A stretch of 64,000 bases of DNA from Sequoia sempervirens (taxonomy: Eukaryota > Streptophyta > Pinopsida > Cupressales > Cupressaceae). Positions 11,960 through 21,064 of the stretch are shown here, piece after piece. Every line of letters begins with the position of its first letter. Within the stretch, counting starts at the first letter, position 1. The translations under genes were made by a program, and so were the position numbers. The notes under the pieces were generated by a model. That model saw nothing but the letters and a program-made list of their open reading frames with translations, made no database searches and was not told the DNA's origin. The DNA lies in NCBI GenBank assembly GCA_007258455.2, contig VDFB02193867.1:567141742-567205741 (forward strand), written 5' to 3'.

Positions 11960-12761
11960 AAACAGCTTCCAAGGATGAATCTAGGAGAGCGAGATCCTTA
12001 ATTGGGTCAGCTTACATGACATCTCGAATGTGTGTGTAGAGTGAGTTCATTCCTTTCCTAGGGATAGTAACCAAGGTTATTACTCGAACCAAGTGAGCTA
12101 CATAAGTTTTCTAACACCAAAAGTAACCTGGACATTGCCCCGCTGCCAGTCAGGCGTCCATAGCCCCGGCAGAGTTGTCACTACAATCTCATGGATATTG
12201 CTCTACTGCCGGCCAGGCATCCATAGCCCCAGTAGAGTTATCCGAACACCCATATAGTCATTTATTTTCTTTTTTCAGATTTTCTTTTCTCTTCTTTTTG
12301 CTTTGATATTTCGTTTCTCTTTTACTATTTAGCTCGACCGGGTAAGCATCGAAGCCTACAATGGGTTTGAGACTGCAGTGGTCACTGGAGTAGACTTAGA
12401 ATTTTTCACTCACTTGGCTGTCGTGACAACCATAGCACGGTCCTTCAGAATTTATTATTATGTAATTTGTGCGAGATCCGAGATGTGGGTAAGAAGATCC
12501 GGTGAAGGGTCAAGTTCTGAGCAGAATTCAGACAGGGAAATCATTCACGGACAGCTCTGCAAATACCGATAGTCTAGAGTGAATGTTTAGCCAGAGAACA
12601 CAAAGAACAGACAGTAAAGTGAACCGCTTGTTAGGCAAGCGTGGCCACCACAAAAGAGCAGGAAACCTCTCTCAAAACAAAACTACCGGGAGGGAGAAAG
12701 CAAAAAATGACGCGAACAAAATGCAACAAGCAAGAAAGCAACTACTCTAACCTATGCACAG
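11960..12761 (-). other. noncoding interior between pol and left LTR
   Basis: No protein-coding frame is recognisable. It holds two near-identical 45-bp motifs ('CTGCCRGYCAGGCRTCCATAG' cores at about 12140 and 12205). There is also a long minus-strand purine run at about 12260-12330, some 390 bp from the LTR edge and so not at the expected polypurine-tract position. On the plus strand the same run ends in TTTTTTCAG, which resembles a splice acceptor. Confidence 0.5.
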
Positions 12762-12772
12762 GTATTTATAGC
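12762..12772 (-). promoter_or_regulatory. internal TATA box just downstream of pol
   Basis: Minus strand GCTATAAATAC, beginning 18 bp after the pol stop at 12790 and followed by a transcribed-looking T-rich leader. It points toward the left LTR and its ORF. An internal promoter would allow a subgenomic mRNA for the U3 ORF. Inference from motif and position only. Confidence 0.4.
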
Positions 12773-12789
12773 AAAGAGCTCGAAGGAGC

Positions 12790-13932
12790 TCAAGCTTGGA
12801 AGTAATGCTTCAGATGCTGCCCGTTGACTGGCAACGGGATGTTTTCACCGGTTAAGTTCTTTAAGTAGAAGGCATTATCTCCCAAAATCTCATCTATCTA
12901 AAAGGGGCCAAGCTAGAGCTTGTTGAATTTATTGTGTCCCCCTTTCTTTTCATGGGCCTTGTCCCAATATAAGACCAAATCTGCAATCCTAAAGGCCTTA
13001 ATTTTGGCTCGGCGGTCGAACCATCTCTTCACTACGCCCTGATGTTTGGCAAAATTTTCTATCACGCGGTCTCGAACTTCCTCTAAATATAACAGTTCAG
13101 CTAAACGAGCTTCCCTATGATCTCCTCCTTCATAAAAGTCGATGAACTGAAGAGTCAGAATTTTCAGGTGGATGGGGAATATTGGCTCAAGACCATAGAC
13201 AAGGTGGAACGGGGAATCACCAAGGGCAACCTTATGGCGGGTGCGATCAGCCCAAAGGGCGAAACGGAGCTGGGTATGCCAGTCCTTGGGATTCCTATCT
13301 AGCAGCTTTTTGATCAAGGTAATCAAATTCTTGTTTGTGGACTCGGTAAGGCCATTGCCTTGAGGGTAGTAATTGGATGAAAAGTTGAGGGCAATCCCAT
13401 AGTCAAATGCCCAGCTAGCAAATTTTAAAGAAGCAAAGGCAGGTCCATTATCACATACTAGAGCATACGGACAACCAAAGCGATTTAAAATGAAACTTTC
13501 TAAGAAATCAGTAACTACTTCAGTTGTACAATGCTTACAAACTATTGCTTCCGTCCATCTAGTACAATAATCAGTGGTGGTCAGAATGTACCTGTGTCCT
13601 GCAAATGATGGAGGGCTTACTGGACTGATGAAGTCGAGACCCCATTGTGCAAAAGGTCTTACCTCCAGCACGGGCTGCAGTGGGACAGCAGCATTCCTCT
13701 CCCTGGTGGCAGCGGTCTGGCACGTATGGCATGAACGAACATGGCCATGGGCATCTTTGAAGACAGTTGGCCAATAATACCCTACCCTTAATATCTGATG
13801 GGCCGTAGAAGAACCCGAGCCATGGCCCATACCAAACTTATCGTGAAACTCCCTCAGAACACGTTCTGCTTCCTCCTTGCCGAGGCATCTTAGATAAACG
13901 CCCTCATGATTCTTCTTATAGAGAATGGACCC
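12790..13932 (-). pseudogene. integrase domain of gag-pol
   Basis: The C-terminal part of the minus-strand polyprotein inserts element cDNA into the genome. An N-terminal zinc-binding HHCC unit is visible (HDKFGMGH, then CHTC). The catalytic triad is present: Asp in GLDFISP, Asp in CDNGPAF, and Glu in GLTESTNKNL. The C-terminal beta-rich tail ends near LPVNGQHLKHYF. No chromodomain is seen, as expected for Tat rather than chromoviruses. In-frame stops occur before GSILYKK (near 13931), after NKFNKL and after LGPF. The frame is continuous with RT upstream. A TATA box follows the terminal TGA at 12790 by 18 bp. Confidence 0.9.
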
Positions 13933-15879
13933 CTATAACATATAACTGTTGCTTTTCAATCTGAGGGCCCTCTTCTGGACTCCTTGCAAATGCGATGGAC
14001 ACTTATGATTGAGCAGATAATAAACAACATCTTGATACCACTCTCCTGGGGAGACATCCTCAAGCTGATATTGCTGTACTGTGAGTTCAAGTCTGGCCTC
14101 TGTTGTTGTTTCGGCCATTGTACGGGTGAGTGCCTGCCCTCTTACCAATTTCATCGGTTGGATTTCCATATCATATTCTTGGAGCAAGGTGACCCACTTG
14201 GCCCTCCGTTCGCCCAACTCATTTTGCATGAGAAGCATTTTGACTGTTGGGTCAGGGACGATTGCGAACACCTTGTTGCATAGAATGTAGTGTCTAAATT
14301 TCTTTACTCCCCTAACGAGAGCGTACGCCTGCTTTTTTATGTTGTGGTAATGTAATTCAGCATCTTTGAGGGGTGCGCTCATGAAGGTGATCGGATGCTC
14401 ATTTCCTTCGTCATCCTTTTGGGTCAACATACTGGCACAAGAATGCTCCGAAGCAAATGAATAGATATAGAACGGCTTCAGATAATCTGGACTGACTAAC
14501 ACAGGCACCTCAGCAATGGCTCGTTTGATCTCCTCAAAGGATTGTTTGGCCTCTAGCGTCCATTCAACTTTAGCATCTTGCTTGAGAATGGCATTGAAAG
14601 GTTTGACTATTTCCGCGAAACCGGTGATGAATTTTTGGACAAAATTGATCTTTCCGAAGAAAGACTTTAATTCCTTCTTGCTGCCCGGGGGCTGAATCTT
14701 GAGTAGCGACTCAATGCGTTCAAGATCAATGGAGATTCCTTGCTCTGAGATGATGTGCCCGAGTAATCTACCTTTCGTCACTCCAAAAATGCACTTCTTG
14801 GGGTTGAGAGAAACCCCGAATTCCTGGCATCTCTGAAATACTTTGCATAGGTCAGAGATGTGATCACCTCGCTTTTTGGAGAATACAGTCAAATCATCCA
14901 TATAGATGATTATACATTTGCCAATCAGGTCCTTGAAAGCGATATTCATGGCGCATTGGAAAGTGGCGCCGGCGTTGATGAGTCCAAACGGCATTCTCCT
15001 GTACGCAAATGTCCCCCACTTGGTGGTGAATGCAGTCTTGTGGCGATCCTTGTATTGTACCATTACTTGATTATATCCGGAGTATCTGTTGAGGAACGAC
15101 ATCATCTGGGAGTCATTGACAATTTGCAGCACTTCATCTAGTGAAGGTACCGGATAGTTGTCTTTTTCTAAGGCGTGGTTGAGATTACAGAAATCCACGC
15201 ACAATCTGATCTCTCCATTCTTTTTCCTAACCGGGACCAAGTTAGCCACCCACGTGGAATGCCTAATGGGAAAGATGATCCTTGCTGAAAGTAATTTCTA
15301 CACTTCTTTGTAAACAATAGGTTCTAGCAAGGCATTAATAGGGCGTTGTCGCTGACGGAATGGCCTCACCTCAGTCTTCAGAGGGATAGTGTGCGTGATG
15401 ATAGATGTGTCGTATGTTTTCAAGTCTTCGTAACTCCATGCCACCACATCAGGATATCTGCGCAAAGCATCGGTGATTCCCCTCTTCTCTTCGGGCGTAC
15501 ATACCTTTCCAATAAAAACATTCTTGGTATCCTCGACCGTTCCTAGGTTGTGAGCGTTGCACTGGCTGCTTATAGCCTCCTTTTTCATTTGCCGGTCCTG
15601 ATCTCTGATTTGATCCAAATCGAATACACACTCCAGCTGAACCATGCCTCTGGGGGTCGTGTTGGTTTTCAGATTGATAACCCCTTCTATGTCCAACTCA
15701 GCCTCTAGTGGATCAGCTTCATCGATGATTTGGGCAGCAAAGATGTCAAAGGTTGTGATGAACTGGAGGATATGCTTATCGTCATTGAAAACCTGCAGGT
15801 GGGTGACATTGTCCGGGACCGATGGCGTAGATGTCAACTCAATAGTGAACTTCTTAAGCCCTGACAAGGAGAGGGGCTG
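13933..15879 (-). pseudogene. reverse transcriptase and RNase H of gag-pol
   Basis: This part copies element RNA into DNA and degrades the RNA strand. RT motifs run from LVPVRKKNGEIRLCVDF through RRMPFGLINAGATFQ to the catalytic IIIYMDDLTVFS and LLGHIIS. The connection and RNase H domain follow (KPFYIYSFASEHSCASML, then the HYHNIKKQAYALV segment). The RNase H looks weakened: the first catalytic Asp is replaced in FYIYSFASE, where many elements have a D. Between the upstream RNase H and RT lies a 180-residue linker with CVFDLDQIRDQD and TIPLKTEVRPFRQRQR. One in-frame stop lies at 15298-15300, after IVYKEV. No frameshift occurs. Confidence 0.9.
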
Positions 15880-16260
15880 TAACGTGTTGGCTGCTTGAGC
15901 CAAGGCATCAGCAGTGCGATTCTAAGCACGAGGGATTAGTTGTATGTTGACCGCATCTAGGCCCTCTAGGAAATCCCACACCTTGTGTCTATAATTGGTG
16001 AATCTTCGATCATGGCAGGAGTACAATTTCCTGACCTACTTAACCACAAGTGCGGAATCCCCGAAGACCTGCAGTACTTTCACATTTTTTCTTAAGGCCA
16101 TAAGAAGGCCAAGGACCAAGGCCTCATATTCTGCCACGTTATTGGTGTAATAAAACTGCAATCGATGGGCAACAAGGAATGTCTTACCCATTAGACTGAT
16201 GAGTTCGATCCCCGCTCCAGCTCCTTGTCTTGACTTTGACCCATCGAATCAGAGCGTCCA
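15880..16260 (-). pseudogene. second (archaeal-like) RNase H domain, placed before RT
   Basis: The segment has the acidic core of an RNase HI fold: FDGSKSRQGAGAGIEL, then NNVAEYEALVLGLLMAL, then VFGDSALVVK and a final ADALAQA. This matches the additional archaeal-like RNase H that defines Tat elements. In well-known Ogre/Retand elements it lies after the regular RNase H and before integrase; here it lies between protease and RT. Three in-frame stops (before FDGSKS, after SALVVK, before NRTADAL) are each one base from Trp or Gln codons. Confidence 0.85.
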
Positions 16261-16719
16261 GCACTCAGAGGATCCTGCCTCTTCGGGTTTGATTGAGTCT
16301 TCGTTTTCTTTTGGCTGGACAGTGGGCCAAGTGATCTTAGGAAGGCTTTCCGGATCGAGGCAACAATCAGCAGGTGGTCCTAGTGTTTTCTTTGGTGTTC
16401 CCGTCGGAGGAGCAGCGGCTTTCTTAACATGTTCGACTACTGCTTGACACAAACAACAGTCAAATTCAGAGTGAGCCGTATTGTGTACCCTACACCAGTT
16501 CGGCAATAATAGGTCCTGGAAATTCATTCTAGCTCCTCAGCTGAGTTGATCTCTTGCGCATTTTTCCATAAACTCCTAGAAGCCATCGAGCAATCCCTAG
16601 TTGTCATCTTCATCCGGCTTATCATCAGCTTCTGCTAACATTTCTTCATCTGGGGGCATTTGTTCGGAACCTGCCGAGGGACTGCATAATACCAGCAATA
16701 CCTCATCTGCCCATTCTTC
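16261..16719 (-). pseudogene. polyprotein spacer with a zinc-knuckle-like module
   Basis: Continuous frame between protease and the first RNase H. It is acidic (PPDEEMLAEADDKPDEDD) and then carries WCRVHNTAHSEFDCCLCQA, a C-x2-H-x4-H-x3-C arrangement like the knuckles of Tat Gag proteins. A related module lacking the first Cys (GWFRLHKNSRYSELDC) occurs in gag near 18200. Several in-frame stops. Confidence 0.6.
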
Positions 16720-17394
16720 CTAAAGCTCAAGCTCATTTTGGTAGGCAAAAGGGCGGTAATTCCCCAAGTCAGTCTCTGCGAACAGAACCTCGCTGAAATT
16801 ATTGTATTCTGTGATCATATATTTCATTCGGGGTTCACAGTCAATACGAATCTGATTTGGGAGCCCCTTCCATGGCAGCCACATGTGAGACAAATCGATG
16901 GCGGTGTATCCGTTCAACGCCTTGGTGAACTCTCTCCCTAGAATGATTCCATAGGCATCAGGTATATCTGCCACATGGATGTCTACAACCTGCTGTATCT
17001 GGGAGTCCGTAGCGATTTGCATGGGGATGCGATTTATTTCACCCACGATATTAATCTCTGTTTTGTCGAGTTGGGTGACCTTTCTCTTTGAAGGCATGGG
17101 GGTGATACCAAGAGCTTTGCATACAGCCAAGGGCATAACGTTGGCAGACGCGCCTGAATCGAGCAGGCAGTTGTGCAAATTCTTGTCAAAGACCCTAATA
17201 GTAGTCAAGAACGGAGGAGTTTTCGGTCTTCCTTGGATGATGCCCACGGGTGTGTCCATTTGAGCTATTTGGCCTTTGTTCCTATCACTACCGGTATCCT
17301 TGGTTTGTTTAAATTGCTGGTCCTTAGGAGGCTGTCTACCAGCCCTCTCTGGCTCCTTTTCAGTGTATCTGCCAGCCGACTGATTCATGGGCAT
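16720..17394 (-). pseudogene. aspartic protease of gag-pol
   Basis: A retropepsin-type protease that cleaves the polyprotein. The active-site segment is NCLLDSGASANVMPLAVC, followed by the flap region and by GIILGREFTKAL, the usual ILGxxxL-type second motif. The frame runs directly on from gag after one TAA (near 17420) and into the spacer after one TAG (near 16722). No frameshift separates protease from gag. Confidence 0.9.
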
Positions 17395-19944
17395 ATGATT
17401 CCTTCTTTCAATGTTGTCTTATATCTCTTGTTCTTTCCTGGGCTCCTCAAAGGTTACCCTCTTGGCCGGGGTCTCTTGTGTCGTGCTAGATGAAGGACTC
17501 CCATTTAGAACCCTGAAAAAGGCATGCCTCACGGCGGGAACCTTGAGTAATTCGAAGGCCAACAAACTAATTTTGACCTTCTTGAACTCTTCCGCCACAT
17601 ATTCACCCATTTGCTTGATTTCAGAGCTAAAAGCTTGGCCTATGAGAGAACTAGGGGTTTGACTCTTGGTTTGCCCAAGCGGATTTTGGGGTTGGCTCTG
17701 GGGCTGACCTTGCAGTTGGTTTTGGGATTGATTTTTGTTAAGATATTGGGTGGGTATATGAGGGAGCCCTGGGTTATTGCTAGCATTTGGATCAGGCGGG
17801 GTGGCGAAGTTGTTTGGTGGAGTAGAAGTGGTGAAGGGTCCGCCAGCTTGTCTATTCCTAAGGAAATAGGGACTTGATCGTTGATGGAACATGTGGACCT
17901 CATCCACAAATGGCTCTTCTTCATCTACTGGACCGTTATCTACCGAATCAAAAAGCTGAGCTAGAGTTGATTCGTTACTTACCTCTTGTGCTTTCTCATC
18001 CTCAATAGGAGTGGGCTCGGCTTCAGGCTCGTTGCGGTCTCCTCGCGGAAACGGCGCCTGATTGACCACTAGACATGAGGAATCGTAAGGTTCCGATGGG
18101 ACGATGTCCCTGCAGTTGGCATTATCAACGGCATTTTGTACTTCCACCTGGAAGATTTCAGCCGCTGCCTGGAACTCAGGACAATCCAGCTCAGAATACC
18201 TGCTGTTTTTGTGAAGTCGGAACCATCCGGACAAAGCCGCCTCAGCCAGATACACATCGCTGGATGTTCGGTCATTGCCTGCTGGTTGATCAAACGGTGT
18301 GGGGACACCACCGTTGTTGGGCCTAGTGTTCCATGTGCGGTTTTGCCTCTGAGAAAGTCTTATTTCTGCATTTTGATTGGAGTTCTATCCCCTCTCATAA
18401 TTCTGCCCCGAGGAGGTGCCTGCTTCTCGATTATCTCTGTTGTCTCTATTGTCTCGAGACTCCCGACTGTCCCTGTTGAGATTGGCCTGAAAGTTGCGTT
18501 GGGAGGCCTGCAGCTGATTATTCTAGTTCTTCAGATGCGTCATCTCTGTGGACATCTTCTTAATCATTTTGGTCAGCTCTTCTAGCTTGTCTTTCTCGGC
18601 TGCACCTCCAGGCGACGGGGCCAAATTTTGGAGAAACGCGGGTGGGGCTACCGGCTGATTTTGATAAGCCGGAGGAAAATCTGGTCCCGATAAGTGCAAC
18701 GGTGCCTGGGGTAGTTAGGAATATGCCTACTACTGTGGAGCTATCTAGGAATAGCTATACTACTGTTGGGGCTGCAAATAAGACGTCGCAAGAGGTGCAT
18801 AATTTAATGGCTGCCCCGGATGCAGCACCATAGACAATTGAGGCACCTGGTTCATGAGAGGAGTTTGGTGAGCAAACCCCTGATTGAGCCCTTGAATTTG
18901 CATTGGGTGGGCGACGGGCCCCAAAGAGGGCAGAGGGCCAGAGATATTTTGTCCCAAATCTGCACTTGCAATGACAGCTTCTGCATAGGCGGTCAGTAAG
19001 GTAGCTGGCGACGGGCGCATCCTTTTTACCAATGCCACCGTGAGGTTATCCAGAGCCACGTAGTAGACCGGTAGAGTAGCCGCATCATTATGGAGGTACG
19101 GATCCTGAAGCCTCATGTGAGCCTGATGAAAGTGATCATTGAAGGAGCCAATAGGTTCGTTGACCTCCCTTCTGATGGACATGAACTGCTGGTAAAGGTC
19201 AGCGGGGTTGACAGGAATCTTGTACTTCTGCAGGAAGGCATTATTCATCAGGGTCCACGAGGTGATCGATCCCTGCGGCAGATTGATGTACCAGTAGAAG
19301 GCCTCTTCTCCCAATGAATGCGAAAAGAGGCGACACGCCACGTCCTCGTGGCCCACCTACATTTCGGTAATCGTCATTTCGAATATCTTGATATGCTCTT
19401 CGGCTATTCTTTGCATGTCACGTGGATGGAATTTTGAACAAAAGCCCTCCGGATTCTTGGGCATATCATTGTAAACAACAAAGTGTATCGGCGAAGGGTT
19501 ATGCGCAAGCCAAGTCATGGGGGGAGGCGGGGGTGGCACTTGCTGTTGGAGAACAGGTATCTGGGGCTGTATTGGCAATACAACCACAATTTGGGGCTGC
19601 CCTTGAGCTATGGCTGCCTGGACTGTGCTTTGGGCTGAAAAGGCCAGGAGAGGAGCGAACCCCTGGCTGCCGGAAGGAAGATGTGCAAATGTTGTTTGAG
19701 ATGGTTGGGTGGAAGATGAAAGCCAGCCAAGTGAAGGTGGAGGTGAAACGGAGGCTGATGGAATGGAGGAAGAGGAAGAGGCGAAGCTGCTTCCTTGTGC
19801 TCGTTTTGCCCTCGTGGGAGGCTGCAATTCTTCAAATTCCCCCTTGTTTGGTGCTGATCGTAGAATCCTTTGAAACCTTTCCGAGGAGAATGATCTGATC
19901 CAATCCAGCTTCGCTTTATCCCATAGCTTAGTATTCCAATCGCT
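17395..19944 (-). pseudogene. Gag of the giant element
   Basis: Structural capsid polyprotein. The open frame begins immediately after the tRNA-Asn primer site. No in-frame ATG is visible before about 19520, so the start was lost, is non-AUG, or is supplied by splicing. The N-terminus is Ser/Pro/Gln-rich. The capsid core has CRLFSHSLGEEAFYWYINL and FMSIRREVNEPIGSFNDHFH, typical of plant gypsy Gag. A Gln/Pro-rich and then Asn/Arg/Ser-rich tail contains a knuckle-like GWFRLHKNSRYSELDC. Stops occur at 19357-19359, in a cluster near 18715-18760, and near 18516 and 18386. Each can be made from CAG, CAA or TGG by a single C-to-T-type change. Confidence 0.88.
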
Positions 19945-19962
19945 GCCCTCCTTCTAGCGCCA
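19945..19962 (-). other. primer-binding site matching tRNA-Asn, minus strand
   Basis: Four bases inside the right LTR the minus strand reads TGGCGCTAGAAGGAGGGC. From memory, plant tRNA-Asn(GTT) ends CCTCCTTCTAGCG plus CCA, which is complementary over at least 16 bases. This is the expected place and strand for priming minus-strand cDNA of gag-pol RNA. Confidence 0.8.
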
Positions 19963-20858
19963 GTTTTGTTGATGGTGTTTTTATGCACTTCTCAACACAG
20001 GTAGTGCATAGGCGCACTACCTCTCTTGAAAGATAATTTTCCATAATCGAGTTGCAGAACACTATCCCAAGGTCTCTCGAATGTCAGGTTATGACGGTGC
20101 TTAGATACCTCAGTTGTTTGATGTGATTTACTAGAATCACAAGGCGGCCTTACAGAAATACAAAGTGTGGGCACAAAGCATGAAGTCGGATCTTCAAAAA
20201 GGAGTTTTTTAGCATGAAAGCAATTATGTCTTGGCTGTAGGTTCAAACAGCAGTCTCAAACTCCATCTAGTTGTTAGATTTTGCTTTGTAAAGTGCAATG
20301 AACCTTGGTGTTGTTCAGTTTCTAAAGAAAGTGAAAAAGAGCGAAGGGGAAGAAAAGTTCCTAAGCCTAAAGTTTGCTGCAAACAGTGATAATGGAGTCC
20401 CTGCAATGGACAATTCCTTCAAAACAATATCCCACTTAACCAAGGATTTCACAGTATCATGGGAATCGTGCAATCTTCTAAGGGCTGCAGATTTTTATCC
20501 TTCATCCACCACATACATGCATGAACTAAAGATAAGTGTTTGAGGCAGTTTAAATTAGGTCCAGGCTAACTTTGCAAAGCTATCTACCTTCAGCAAACAG
20601 CAAAAAGTATGGACTAAGGGATCATCAACAAAACAGAAATTTTCATGAACAGCCAACAACATTCCTAAGATTATCTAAATAATATGAACAGCTAACTAAA
20701 CAGCAAAGAGATCTAAGCTAACATCTAATATTGGAGAAGTGAATCAATAGACATGAGAGAAAACAAGGAAATGCACCAAGTCAATGCTAGTTCTCATAAA
20801 TTTCAGCAGCATGCCTTTACAACAACTCAACTCTCCCTTTGCAAATGAGAGGAGTGCT

Positions 20859-20868
20859 CTATTTATAG
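20859..20868 (-). promoter_or_regulatory. LTR TATA box, right copy (gag-pol promoter)
   Basis: Minus strand CTATAAATAG, identical to the left copy. It lies about 0.9 kb before the tRNA-Asn primer site, so transcripts would run through R-U5 into gag. Confidence 0.7.
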
Positions 20869-21064
20869 TTTTTCCAAAATCAAATGAATGGCCAAGATTC
20901 ATTACAATTGTGTGGCCACAATTCATTACAAAATAGGGTTTCACCTACCCCCAAATAGATTTACAATTAAAAAACGTCTTTTGTCTTTTCCCTATTTTGT
21001 CATCTAGTGGATGACACTATTAGTATTTTTGTCCTGTAGCTAATTGTTGTTTCTTTGGCTGTAG

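Noticed and set aside
12260..12330. Minus-strand purine run as the polypurine tract of the giant element
   Set aside because: It lies about 390 bp from the LTR edge, whereas a polypurine tract adjoins the LTR directly.
19608..19988. Minus-strand 126-codon frame over the primer site
   Set aside because: Shadow of gag in another frame; begins inside the LTR and lacks Gag motifs.
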